Source: Myxococcota bacterium (GTDB lineage Bacteria; Myxococcota_A; UBA9160; PR03). From it: a stretch of 20,188 bases of DNA. Position 1 is the stretch's first letter, and every line of letters begins with the position of its first letter. Positions 1-7,084 of this stretch are shown piece after piece. The notes below the pieces were generated by a model. The model was not told the DNA's origin. It did no database searches and saw nothing but the letters and a program-made list of their open reading frames with translations. The stretch covers positions 1-20,188 of the forward strand of contig JALOQG010000040.1 of assembly GCA_025453505.1 (NCBI GenBank), read 5' to 3'. The position numbers and the translations under genes are program-made.

Positions 1-1
1 C

Positions 2-925
2 GCCGACGCCGATCTCTCCGCGTTCGGCGACCTTCCCCTCCACGTGCTTCCGCAACACGGCCTCAAGCTCGCAGCGCTCGCCGATCTGCTTCCCCTCGTG
101 CGACGGCTGCGGCCCCGCGTCGTGCACTTCCACTCGGCGATGCCGCATGGCGAGGTGATCGGCGCGCTGCGGCTGCTGCGTTCGGCGCCGCTGCTGGTGG
201 TGACCCCGCACAGCTCGCGTCCGTTCGCGAAGCGCCGCGCGCGACTCGGCCTGCGCGCGGCGCATCTCGTCGTCGCTCCCTCGCAATGGGCTGCGGCGCA
301 CGCGCGCGCGGCCGGCGCGCGTCACGTGGAAGTGTCGATGCCCGGCGTCGAGAGCGGAGAGGAGCCCGGCTTCGACGGGCGCGAATCCGCCGTGCTCGCG
401 CTCGGACGCCTCGCCTCGACCAAGGGCCTCGACGTGCTGCTGACGGCGTTCGACGCGTGCGCGGCGCGACGGCCGGCGTGGCAGCTGTGGATCGCGGGAG
501 ACGGCGCGGAGCGCACGGCGCTCGAGGCGCGGGCGCGCGCGCTCGCGTGCGCCGACCGCGTGCGATTCCTCGGCTGGATCGAAGGGGACGCGAAGGACGC
601 GGCGCTCGCGCGCGCGGCGATCGGCGCCCTGCCCTCGCGGCGCGAGAGTTTCGGCGGAGCGCTGCTCGAGATGCAGGCGCGCGGACTCGCGTGCGTCGCG
701 AGCGACGCCGGCGCGCTGCCCGAACTCGCCGCGCACGGCCGCGCGGCGCGGATCGTTCCGGCCGGCGACGCCGACGCGCTCGCCGCGGCGCTCGGCGCGC
801 TCATGGACGACGCCGCGTCCCGGCAGGCGCTCGCCGCCGCGGGACGCGCGCACGCGCGCATGCTCTCGTGGCAGGCGTACGCCGAACGGACGGAAGGCTT
901 CTACCGCGCGGCGCTCGCGCGCTGA
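2..925 (+). CDS. Glycosyltransferase family 4 (GT-B), 5' end cut by window edge
   Basis: The reading frame is open from the window edge (first full codon at 2), so the N-terminus is missing; the GTG at 44 is probably internal. Counting from that GTG, residues 24-31 (RVVHFHSA) look like the end of the N-terminal Rossmann domain. Residues 115-180 carry the usual start of the nucleotide-sugar domain (LALGRLASTKGLDVLL, then WIAGDGAE and VRFLGWIEG). Residues 197-209 contain an EX7E motif (PSRRESFGGALLE; E201 and E209), followed by SDAGALPEL. This is the Glycos_transf_1 fold of retaining GT4 enzymes, which move a sugar from a nucleotide donor to a lipid or glycan acceptor at the cytoplasmic face of the membrane. 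Donor and acceptor cannot be told from sequence. The last 25 bp overlap the convergent SGNH hydrolase gene. Confidence 0.9.
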   Translation, partial: ADADLSAFGDLPLHVLPQHGLKLAALADLLPLVRRLRPRVVHFHSAMPHGEVIGALRLLRSAPLLVVTPHSSRPFAKRRARLGLRAAHLVVAPSQWAAAHARAAGARHVEVSMPGVESGEEPGFDGRESAVLALGRLASTKGLDVLLTAFDACAARRPAWQLWIAGDGAERTALEARARALACADRVRFLGWIEGDAKDAALARAAIGALPSRRESFGGALLEMQARGLACVASDAGALPELAAHGRAARIVPAGDADALAAALGALMDDAASRQALAAAGRAHARMLSWQAYAERTEGFYRAALAR

Positions 926-1887
926 TCGGCCCGCACGCCGCCCGCGGCGCGGATCGTCCGCTCGATCGCCGCCGCGATGCGCGCTTGCCCGGCGACGCTC
1001 GGGTGGATGCCGTCGCGCTGGAAGAGCGGCGCATCGGACGGCAGCGCGAAGTCCGGACCGAGTTCGACGACGCGATCGGCCGCCTCGGCCGCGACGCGGC
1101 GCAGGATCTCCTCGTAGAGCGGAATCGTCTCCGCGCGGCGCGCACGGAGCTCGGGCGAGAACGGCGGAATCAACACCAGCGAGCGAGCGCCGGCCTGCCG
1201 TGTGTTCGCGAGCATCGCGCGCAGATTCGCCTCGAAGTCGCCCGGCGCGACGCGCACCGTCGCGAGCGGATCGCGCGACTGGCGCCGCGCCCAGCGCGCC
1301 AGCTTGTCGAAGACGAGCTCGCCGGCCGCGAGCGTGTGGATCCGATGCCACGCGGCGTGACGTCGCGCCATGCGCTGCGGACTCTCGGCGTCGGCGTAGT
1401 AGACGCGACGGCGGTGATCGTTGTACGCGCCGACGTAGAACACGACCCACGCGGGCCGCTGCTCCGCGAGGAAGCGCGCGAGCAACACGCGCGAGTGATG
1501 GGAGCTGTAGCCGGGCGCCGCGGCGACGATCGGCCCGGCGCCGAGGCCCGCGCTCGCGAGCGCCCAGAAAGTCTGGTCGTCGGAGACGCCGAAACCGTAG
1601 GCGCTCGAGTCGCCGACGAAGAGGATGCGCGGCGGATCGGACGGCGCATCGGCGGCCGGCACGGGGCCACGCAGGCCGATCTCGTTGATGACGCCGCCCG
1701 CGACGCGCGCGCCGGGCCGGTACGCGAAGCCGAGCGCGGCATCCGGAACCCAGTACGGCTCCTTCGGCGCCCAGCAGCCATCCGACGCCGGGAGACCGAG
1801 CACGCGCAAGGCGCCCTCCAGGGCGAGGAGGGAGAGCACGATCGCGGCGGCGCGAAAGGCGATCTCGGCGGCGCGGCGCGACGACAC
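901..1887 (-). CDS. Membrane-anchored SGNH/GDSL-type hydrolase
   Basis: The 328-aa protein starts at GTG 1887. One hydrophobic segment at residues 11-31 is an uncleaved anchor or signal, placing the rest outside the cytoplasm. SGNH blocks are visible: block I GDSS with Ser94 as nucleophile, a block II glycine near 126, block III GAYND with Asn156, and block V DGIH with Asp292 and His295. The family removes or transfers acyl groups on lipids, polysaccharides or other surface molecules; the substrate here is unknown. The tail-to-tail partner is a glycosyltransferase, so a role in surface glycan acylation or deacylation is a reasonable inference. No Shine-Dalgarno sequence precedes the GTG, but a TAGGGT hexamer lies 6 nt upstream, fitting a leaderless transcript. 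Confidence 0.85.
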   Translation of the reverse strand: MSSRRAAEIAFRAAAIVLSLLALEGALRVLGLPASDGCWAPKEPYWVPDAALGFAYRPGARVAGGVINEIGLRGPVPAADAPSDPPRILFVGDSSAYGFGVSDDQTFWALASAGLGAGPIVAAAPGYSSHHSRVLLARFLAEQRPAWVVFYVGAYNDHRRRVYYADAESPQRMARRHAAWHRIHTLAAGELVFDKLARWARRQSRDPLATVRVAPGDFEANLRAMLANTRQAGARSLVLIPPFSPELRARRAETIPLYEEILRRVAAEAADRVVELGPDFALPSDAPLFQRDGIHPSVAGQARIAAAIERTIRAAGGVRADQRASAAR

Positions 1888-1893
1888 GGGACA

Positions 1894-1899
1894 ACCCTA
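1894..1899 (-). promoter_or_regulatory. -10-like hexamer for the SGNH hydrolase gene (leaderless)
   Basis: TAGGGT on the minus strand ends 6 nt before the GTG at 1887. Transcription would start at or next to the start codon. No convincing -35 box or Shine-Dalgarno sequence is seen. Confidence 0.35.
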
Positions 1900-2075
1900 G
1901 CGCGAACGCGGCGATCGACGCGCCGCTGCGGGCCCGCTTCCGTGCCCCTGCGGATGCGCTGCCGATCGGCGAACCCATCGCTCCCGCGCAACTCGACACG
2001 CCGACACCGCTCGGCGCCACTCACGGGCAGCGACGCGTGCGCCGCACCGCCACGCCGTCAGCGGGAGATCCGGAA

Positions 2076-2834
2076 ATGCTGCACCTCGACCTGCGAACGC
2101 TGCGCTGGGGAACCCTCGCCCTGGCGTCGATGCTGGCGATCGCCGCCGGCGACGCGCGCGCGATCACCGTTCCGTTCGGCGATTCGGCGCGCTACTGGGA
2201 CGGCTACGCCAACGGCACGGGCGACGACTCGCGCGACACGATCGGCACGCCCGATCTGCTCGGCGGGACCGCCACCTTCGACACGAACGGCGTGCTGACG
2301 AACGTCAGCATCACCTACACCGGCCGCTTCTCGATCGTCACGTCCGGCAACGGCCGCGTGATCCCCGGCGACCTCTTCCTCGATCTCGGCGGCGACGGCT
2401 CCTGGGACTACGTCATGAAGCTGGTCGGAGCTCCGCAGACGCCGGTCGCGAGCTATGCGTCGCTCTCGATCCTGCACGTCGGCGGCGGGGACATGTCGCC
2501 CTCGTACCTGATGAGCGGCAGCGACGACACCGGTCACTGGCAGGGCTTCGGCATCCGCGACCGCCACCCGTACGCATGGAACGGCGGCGGCGAGGAGATC
2601 GGCACGGGCAGCATGAGCGGCTTCGCGCCCACGGCGAACGGCGGCACGCTCTCTTTCGACCTCGGCCTCGGCATCCTCGTGCGCGACGGCGTGCGGATCT
2701 CGTTCGCACCGAGCTGCGCCAACGACGTGCTCGTGGCGGACGTGACGGCGCCGGTCCCCGAGCCGGCGGCGGCCCTGGTCTTCGGCATCGGTCTCGCGGC
2801 CGTGACGCGCGCGGCGCGCAAGCCGCGGAGCTGA
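2076..2834 (+). CDS. PEP-CTERM sorting-domain exported protein
   Basis: The 252-aa protein starts at ATG 2076, chosen over the upstream in-frame GTG at 2037 because GGGAG (2063-2067) sits 8 nt before it and a normal signal peptide then follows. Residues 7-29 form that signal peptide, with likely cleavage after ARA at 29. The middle is a Gly/Asp/Thr/Ser-rich, beta-rich extracellular domain of no recognised enzymatic family, containing one APSCANDVL stretch. The C-terminus is a textbook PEP-CTERM signal: VPEP at 227-230, a hydrophobic helix, and a basic tail (RAARKPRS). Such proteins are cut and anchored or released by an exosortase, usually as surface or matrix proteins. No exosortase is in the window. 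A strong hairpin follows the stop codon. Function beyond surface sorting is unknown. Confidence 0.88.
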   Translation: MLHLDLRTLRWGTLALASMLAIAAGDARAITVPFGDSARYWDGYANGTGDDSRDTIGTPDLLGGTATFDTNGVLTNVSITYTGRFSIVTSGNGRVIPGDLFLDLGGDGSWDYVMKLVGAPQTPVASYASLSILHVGGGDMSPSYLMSGSDDTGHWQGFGIRDRHPYAWNGGGEEIGTGSMSGFAPTANGGTLSFDLGLGILVRDGVRISFAPSCANDVLVADVTAPVPEPAAALVFGIGLAAVTRAARKPRS

Positions 2835-2840
2835 GCGGCC

Positions 2841-3800
2841 TCAACGCGCCCGAGGCAGGTCTGCCTCGGGCCGCGTGAGGAACTCCTCGATCGCCGCCGC
2901 CAGCGCGCCGGGCACTTCGGCGGCCAGCGAGTGGCGCGCGCCGGGAAACACGCGGAGTTCGCAGCGCGGCAGCAGCGCGGCGAGCTTCGCCACGCCGGCG
3001 CCCATGTTGGCGCCGTGGTCCTGGTCGCCCCAGCCGAGCCACACCGGGTGACGGATCTCGGGCGCCATCGTGAAGAGCGTGCGCTCGACCTGGTCCGCGG
3101 CCATCTCGAAGTACATGCGCACGAAGCCCGGACCCATGACCTCGCGGTAGTAGGCGAAGGTGTCGGCGAGCGCGGCATCGCGTCCCGGCCATTCTTTTCC
3201 ATACCAGTAACGCGACTGGATCCACACGGTCGGCCAGAAGAGCGCGTAGCTGCGCAGTGCGCGCATCGCGCGGCCGACGCGCGGCTGCGGAGGCCAGGCG
3301 CTGCCCGGTGCCCACGGCGCGAGCCGTTCGAAGCGTTCCGGATGTCGCTGCGCGAGACGCAGCACGAGATTGCCGCCGAGACTTCCGCCGGCGAGGTGCG
3401 CGCGATCGATGCCGAGCGCGTCGAGGAGGCCGGTGCTGACGTCTTCGTAGAGCCGCAGCGAATACGCGCGATCCGGCTTCTCCGCGAAGCCACTGCCCGG
3501 GTAATCGAGCACGACGACGCGATGACGCCGTGCGAGCACCGGCACCAATCCGTCGTACTCCTCGATGCGCGACGTGTGTCCGGGAATCAGGAGCAGCGCG
3601 GGCGCGCTCTCGCGCGTGACGCCGGGATCCTCGGGACCCACGTCGATGTAGCGGATGCGCAGGCCGAGCACGGTCGCGTCGCGCTGCTCGAAGGGCGTGG
3701 TGCGCACCGCGGCGGGGCGCGTGCGGCCTGCGTCGGGCGGCGGCGAGCAAGCGGCGAGCGCCCAGAAGCCGAGAGTCATCGCGCGGACTCCTCGTCGCAT
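2841..3800 (-). CDS. Lipoprotein alpha/beta-hydrolase
   Basis: The 319-aa protein has the alpha/beta-hydrolase fold: LLLIPGHTS (oxyanion-loop strand, about 69-77), VVVLDYPGSG (95-104), the nucleophile elbow GGSLGG with Ser140, an acidic residue in GWGDQDHG (Asp259 or Asp261) and the catalytic His290 in GARHS. The N-terminus (MRRGVRAMTLGFWALAAC) is a lipoprotein signal with lipobox LAAC and Cys18, so the enzyme is probably tethered to a membrane facing the periplasm. Two starts compete. ATG 3800 gives the positive n-region and has a TAGCGT hexamer 7 nt upstream (leaderless). ATG 3779 has a GAGGAG Shine-Dalgarno sequence but would leave an 11-residue uncharged signal. I prefer 3800. The gene is divergent from the alkaline phosphatase gene. 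Substrate unknown; esterase, lipase, epoxide hydrolase or dehalogenase relatives all look like this. Confidence 0.85.
   Translation of the reverse strand: MRRGVRAMTLGFWALAACSPPPDAGRTRPAAVRTTPFEQRDATVLGLRIRYIDVGPEDPGVTRESAPALLLIPGHTSRIEEYDGLVPVLARRHRVVVLDYPGSGFAEKPDRAYSLRLYEDVSTGLLDALGIDRAHLAGGSLGGNLVLRLAQRHPERFERLAPWAPGSAWPPQPRVGRAMRALRSYALFWPTVWIQSRYWYGKEWPGRDAALADTFAYYREVMGPGFVRMYFEMAADQVERTLFTMAPEIRHPVWLGWGDQDHGANMGAGVAKLAALLPRCELRVFPGARHSLAAEVPGALAAAIEEFLTRPEADLPRAR
2848..2871. terminator. GC-rich hairpin between convergent genes (terminator candidate)
   Basis: A perfect inverted repeat has 11-nt arms at 2848-2858 and 2861-2871 around a 2-nt centre. It begins 13 nt after the PEP-CTERM gene stop and lies inside the last codons of the convergent alpha/beta-hydrolase gene. 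There is no T-tract, so this would be an I-shaped (hairpin-only) terminator acting mainly on the plus-strand transcript. Confidence 0.45.
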
Positions 3801-3807
3801 CGCGGCG

Positions 3808-3813
3808 ACGCTA
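3808..3813 (-). promoter_or_regulatory. -10-like hexamer for the lipoprotein hydrolase gene (leaderless)
   Basis: TAGCGT on the minus strand is followed by CGCCGCG and the ATG at 3800. This is nearly the same layout as before plsC (TAAGAT, CGCCGCC, ATG), which supports the upstream start of this gene. Confidence 0.35.
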
Positions 3814-3855
3814 CGCCATCGCCGCCGATCGGTCAGCGATCCCGCCCGTGCGCGG

Positions 3856-3861
3856 TATGCT
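3856..3861 (+). promoter_or_regulatory. -10-like hexamer for the alkaline phosphatase gene
   Basis: TATGCT lies 20 nt before the ATG at 3882, leaving a short leader with a weak purine run (GGGGGA, 3873-3878). The -35 region is not recognisable, and I saw no clear PhoB box in the 81-bp divergent spacer. Confidence 0.35.
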
Positions 3862-3881
3862 GCGCCGCTGTTGGGGGATCC

Positions 3882-5477
3882 ATGCGTCGGCTGAGTGCAG
3901 CCTGGCTCGCGATCGCGTTTTCGACGCTGCTCGGAGCTCCGGTCGTCCACGCGAGCGAGGCGCCGGCGCCGGAGATCAATCCGTGGCGCCGTGCGGGCGC
4001 CGAGGCGATCGAGCGCGCGCGCGCACTCGAGCCCGCGAACGCGCGGCGCGCGAAGAACGTGATCCTGTTCATCGGCGACGGCATGGGCATGACCACGATC
4101 ACGGCCGCGCGCATCTTCGAAGGCCAGCGGCGCGGCGCGACCGGCGAAGAGAACCAGCTCGCGTTCGAGAGCTTCCCGCACCTCGCGCTCTCGAAGACCT
4201 ACAGCGTCAACGCGCAGGTGGCGGAGTCGGCCGCCACCGCGACCGCGCTGCTCAGCGGCGTGAAGACCAACGAAGAGGTGATCGGCCTCGACGAGCGCGC
4301 GGCTCCCAACCAGCACCAGACCGCCGAAACGAGCCGCGTCGAGACGCTGCTCGAGACCGCCGAACGGCGCGGGCACGCGACCGGCATCGTCACCACGACG
4401 CGCGTGACCCACGCGACGCCCGCGGCTTGCTACGCCCACGTTCCCCAGCGCGACTGGGAAGACGATTCGATGCTGCCCGAAGACGCGCGCGCGGCGGGCT
4501 TCCCCGACATCGCGCGCCAGCTCGTCGAGATGCCGTTCGGCGACGGCGTCGACGTGGTGCTCGGCGGCGGCCGCTCGCAGTTCCGCCCGAAGGGCGTGCG
4601 CGATCCCGAACGCCCCGAGCTGGAGGGCGCGCGGACCGACGGGCGCGACCTCGTGATCGACTGGCGCGCGCGCCATCCGCAGGGTCACTACATCACGCAG
4701 CGCAGCGAGCTCGCCGCGCTGCGACCCGACGGCCATCCGGTGCTCGGCCTCTTCGAGGCGTCGCACATGCGTTTCGAGCTCGACCGCGCCGAGGACGTCG
4801 CGGGCGAGCCGTCGCTCTCGGAGATGACGGCGAAGGCGATCGAGATCCTGTCGCGGGACCCCGACGGCTACTTCCTGATGGTCGAAGGCGGCCGCATCGA
4901 CCACGCGCACCATCTCGGCAATGCCCATCGCGCGCTGCTCGAGACGGTGGAGCTGTCGAACGCGGTGAAGACGGCGATGGCGCTCGTCGATCCGCGCAAT
5001 ACGCTGGTCGTCGTCACCGCCGACCACAGCCACGTCATCACGATGGCCGGCTATCCGACGCGCGGCAACGCGATTCTCGGCGTCGTCGAAGGCAACGACG
5101 CGACCGGCAAGCCCGCCGGAACGCCGCTGCGCGACATGCTCGGCCTGCCCTTCACGACGCTCTCGTACGCGAACGGCCCCGGCTACACCGGCGCGTCGCC
5201 CGAGCAGCCCGAAGGTCCGAAGAAGTTCCCGCACCTGCCGACCGGCTACCGCGGCATCCGCAAGGGAAGGCCCGACCTCTCGAAGGTCGACGTCGAAGCG
5301 CCGACCTACCTGCAGGAGGCGACGGTGCCCGCACGCAACGACACCCACGCGGGCGAAGACGTCCCGATCTACGCGACCGGCGCAGGCGCGTGGCGCGTCC
5401 ACGGCGTGCAGGAACAGAGCTACGTCTACTACGTGATGCGCGAGGCGCTCGGGTGGAGCGCGAAGGAAGATCGCTGA
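3882..5477 (+). CDS. phoA: Alkaline phosphatase, PhoA family, exported
   Basis: The 531-aa protein has a Sec signal peptide at residues 1-24 (MRRLSAAWLAIAF..., likely cleavage after VHA). It is a metal-dependent phosphomonoesterase that frees phosphate from organic esters in the periplasm. Active-site landmarks are all visible: IGDGMG with metal ligand Asp66, AESAATATALL with nucleophile Ser116, VTHATPA (His177, Thr179), a candidate phosphate-binding Arg190, EGGRIDHAHH (Glu335, Asp340, His344), TADHSH (Asp381, His382) and a late His489 in THAGEDVP. By recall of the E. coli enzyme, positions 153 and 328 (Asp and Lys there) are both His here (His177, His341), as in animal alkaline phosphatases. 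The gene is divergent from the lipoprotein hydrolase and ends 4 bp from the convergent nitroreductase. Family assignment is secure; the symbol is by family. Confidence 0.95.
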   Translation: MRRLSAAWLAIAFSTLLGAPVVHASEAPAPEINPWRRAGAEAIERARALEPANARRAKNVILFIGDGMGMTTITAARIFEGQRRGATGEENQLAFESFPHLALSKTYSVNAQVAESAATATALLSGVKTNEEVIGLDERAAPNQHQTAETSRVETLLETAERRGHATGIVTTTRVTHATPAACYAHVPQRDWEDDSMLPEDARAAGFPDIARQLVEMPFGDGVDVVLGGGRSQFRPKGVRDPERPELEGARTDGRDLVIDWRARHPQGHYITQRSELAALRPDGHPVLGLFEASHMRFELDRAEDVAGEPSLSEMTAKAIEILSRDPDGYFLMVEGGRIDHAHHLGNAHRALLETVELSNAVKTAMALVDPRNTLVVVTADHSHVITMAGYPTRGNAILGVVEGNDATGKPAGTPLRDMLGLPFTTLSYANGPGYTGASPEQPEGPKKFPHLPTGYRGIRKGRPDLSKVDVEAPTYLQEATVPARNDTHAGEDVPIYATGAGAWRVHGVQEQSYVYYVMREALGWSAKEDR

Positions 5478-5481
5478 GCGC

Positions 5482-6156
5482 TCACGCCGCTCCCGACGCC
5501 TTGCCCTTCCACGGCCGGTTCCCGAAGCGATCCAGCGATACGACGTCGCCGACGGGCCGGCGGGTGGTCGGGCCGTATTTCCCGATCGGCCAGCCGAGCG
5601 GAATGACGGCGCACGGTGTCACGTTCCAGGGCAGGCCGAGGATGCGGCGCGCCGAGAACGTGCTCCAGAGCGGCAGCGTGATCAGCGCGGCGCCGAGACC
5701 GGCGGCGCGGGCGGCGAGCAGCAGGTTCTGCACCGACGGGAAGATCGAGCCGTAGAAGCTGGCCGATACGAAGTTGGGCCACGGCAGGCGCGGACCGCGC
5801 AGGCACGCGATCACGATCGCTGGGACTTCGTGCAGGTGTTCCGCCTGCCACTGCACGGCGTCGAGCAGTCGCAGCATCTTCGGATCGCCGCGGCTCGCGC
5901 GGCGCCCGAGACCGCCGTAGAGCGACCACGCCTGCCGGTTGCGCTTCGCCAGCTGCGCCTTCACGGCGGGATCCTTCACGATCACGAACTCCCAGTTCTG
6001 GGCGTTCGATCCGGTCGGCGCCTTCTGCGCGAGCTCGATCAGGCGCAGCAGCAGCGCGTCGTCGATCGGGTCGGGCTTGAGGCGCCGTACCGCGCGCTGG
6101 GTGGTGATCGCCTCCTCCAGCGGCATGTCGAAGCGGACGGGCGAGGCATCGGGCAT
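5482..6156 (-). CDS. Nitroreductase-family FMN oxidoreductase
   Basis: The 224-aa protein starts at ATG 6156, chosen because AGGAG sits 6 nt upstream; in-frame sequence extending up to 6279 is unlikely to be coding. N-terminal FMN-binding features are clear: residues 15-25 (EAITTQRAVRR) with the phosphate-contacting arginines, then APTGSNAQNWEFVIV at 46-60. A second flavin/dimer segment follows at 137-161 (SIFPSVQNLLLAARAAGLGAALIT). The family uses NAD(P)H to reduce nitroaromatics, quinones or enones, and some members act on secondary metabolites; the physiological substrate cannot be assigned. It is cytoplasmic with no signal peptide. The gene is convergent with phoA and divergent from plsC, so it appears to be transcribed alone from its own promoter. 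Confidence 0.9.
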   Translation of the reverse strand: MPDASPVRFDMPLEEAITTQRAVRRLKPDPIDDALLLRLIELAQKAPTGSNAQNWEFVIVKDPAVKAQLAKRNRQAWSLYGGLGRRASRGDPKMLRLLDAVQWQAEHLHEVPAIVIACLRGPRLPWPNFVSASFYGSIFPSVQNLLLAARAAGLGAALITLPLWSTFSARRILGLPWNVTPCAVIPLGWPIGKYGPTTRRPVGDVVSLDRFGNRPWKGKASGAA

Positions 6157-6184
6157 CGGGGACTCCTGGCGGGCGTGAGCGCCG

Positions 6185-6190
6185 AGCTTA
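6185..6190 (-). promoter_or_regulatory. -10-like hexamer for the nitroreductase gene
   Basis: TAAGCT on the minus strand ends 28 nt before the ATG at 6156. That leaves a leader of about 20 nt carrying the AGGAG ribosome-binding site. No strong -35 box is seen. Confidence 0.35.
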
Positions 6191-6221
6191 CCAGCGTGTC
6201 GGCCGCGCGGGGCCCGCGCGT

Positions 6222-6252
6222 CTGGCAGGTCCGCGGGGTGGCGCTCTAAGAT
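6222..6252 (+). promoter_or_regulatory. Promoter candidate for plsC (leaderless)
   Basis: CTGGCA (6222-6227, 4 of 6 to the -35 consensus) and TAAGAT (6247-6252) are separated by 19 nt. The ATG at 6260 follows the -10 box by only 7 nt and there is no Shine-Dalgarno sequence, so transcript and reading frame would start together. Confidence 0.45.
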
Positions 6253-6259
6253 CGCCGCC

Positions 6260-6997
6260 ATGATGCCGATGCGACGCATCTACTCGGCGCTCTTCTGGGG
6301 CTTCCTCACGCTCTCGTCGATCGCGCTCTTCCCGTTCGCGGTCGCGATCTGGGCCGCGACGGTGCTCTTCGACCGCCGCCTCGTCGTGCTCCACCGCTTC
6401 ACCTGCTTCTGGGGATCGCTCTACACCTGGGTGAATCCGCTCTGGCCGGTGACGGTGCGCGGGCGCGAGAAGATCGATCCGCGCGAGACCTACGTGATGG
6501 TGGCCAACCACCTCTCGCTGCTCGACATCCTGGTGCTCTTCCGGCTCTTCCGGCACTTCAAGTGGGTCTCGAAGATCGAGAACTTCAAGATCCCGTGCAT
6601 CGGCTGGAACATGCGCCTCAACCGCTACATCCCGCTGCGACGCGGCAATCGCGAGAGCATCGTGCAGATGATGGAGGCGTGTGAGAAGACGCTCGCCGAG
6701 GGCAACTCGGTGATGATGTTCCCGGAAGGCACGCGCTCGCGGAACGGCGTGCTGCAGCCGTTCAAGACCGGCGCCTTCGAGCTGGCGCTGCGCAGCAACC
6801 GGCCGCTGCTGCCGATCGTCGTCGAGGGCACCAGCGACGCGCTACCGAAGCGCGGCTTCGTGCTGCGTGGCCGTCACCCGATCCGCGTGACCGTGCTCGA
6901 CCCGATCCCGGTCGAACGCTTCCGCGGCCTCGACGCCAAGGCGCTGACCGAGCAGGCGCGCGAGATCTTCGTCGACTACCTCGACGGCCGCGCGTAG
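6260..6997 (+). CDS. plsC: 1-acyl-sn-glycerol-3-phosphate acyltransferase (PlsC-like)
   Basis: The 245-aa protein carries the glycerophospholipid acyltransferase motifs: NHLSLLD at 83-89 (catalytic His84 and Asp89), a substrate/acyl region around 121-129 (NRYIPLRRG), FPEGTRSR at 154-161, and LPIVVEGT at 184-191. A hydrophobic N-terminal stretch at residues 9-37 anchors it to the inner membrane. The expected reaction is acylation of lysophosphatidic acid to phosphatidic acid in phospholipid synthesis; some paralogues use other acceptors. Length is typical for PlsC. Three ATG codons lie close together at 6260, 6263 and 6269, and the first fits a leaderless start. A small hairpin follows the stop codon, and typA begins 87 nt downstream. 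Confidence 0.92.
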   Translation: MMPMRRIYSALFWGFLTLSSIALFPFAVAIWAATVLFDRRLVVLHRFTCFWGSLYTWVNPLWPVTVRGREKIDPRETYVMVANHLSLLDILVLFRLFRHFKWVSKIENFKIPCIGWNMRLNRYIPLRRGNRESIVQMMEACEKTLAEGNSVMMFPEGTRSRNGVLQPFKTGAFELALRSNRPLLPIVVEGTSDALPKRGFVLRGRHPIRVTVLDPIPVERFRGLDAKALTEQAREIFVDYLDGRA

Positions 6998-7003
6998 CGC
7001 AGG

Positions 7004-7020
7004 GCGGCGCGTGGCGCCGC
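7004..7020 (+). terminator. Short GC hairpin after plsC
   Basis: GCGGCGC (7004-7010), loop GTG, GCGCCGC (7014-7020) makes a perfect 7-bp stem beginning 6 nt after the plsC stop. There is no T-tract. It is a weak terminator candidate that could separate plsC from typA; such short GC repeats are common by chance in DNA of this composition. Confidence 0.25.
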
Positions 7021-7068
7021 GCAGGCCACGCACGGCCCGCGGCCGACGGCGCCGCGAACCGCGTTTGC

Positions 7069-7074
7069 TAGGCT
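7069..7074 (+). promoter_or_regulatory. -10-like hexamer for typA
   Basis: TAGGCT lies 10 nt before the ATG at 7085. No Shine-Dalgarno sequence is present in the intervening C/G-rich bases, so the leader would be only a few nucleotides long. Confidence 0.35.
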
Positions 7075-7084
7075 GCGCGCCCCC

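Noticed and set aside
286..2075. Long plus-strand open frame crossing the glycosyltransferase and SGNH genes
   Set aside because: Arg-rich low-complexity translation in a shadow frame of two recognisable genes.
3801..3881. Pho box upstream of the alkaline phosphatase gene
   Set aside because: No pair of CTGTCAT-like repeats 11 nt apart is visible in the spacer.
3801..5402. Long minus-strand open frame continuous with the lipoprotein hydrolase, opposite phoA
   Set aside because: It is the complement of a well-supported alkaline phosphatase gene; absence of stops is expected at this GC content, and the lipoprotein signal begins at 3800.
5475..5484. 10-bp palindrome TGAGCGCTCA between phoA and the nitroreductase gene
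   Set aside because: It arises from two facing TGA stops around GCGC; too short to be a terminator or operator.
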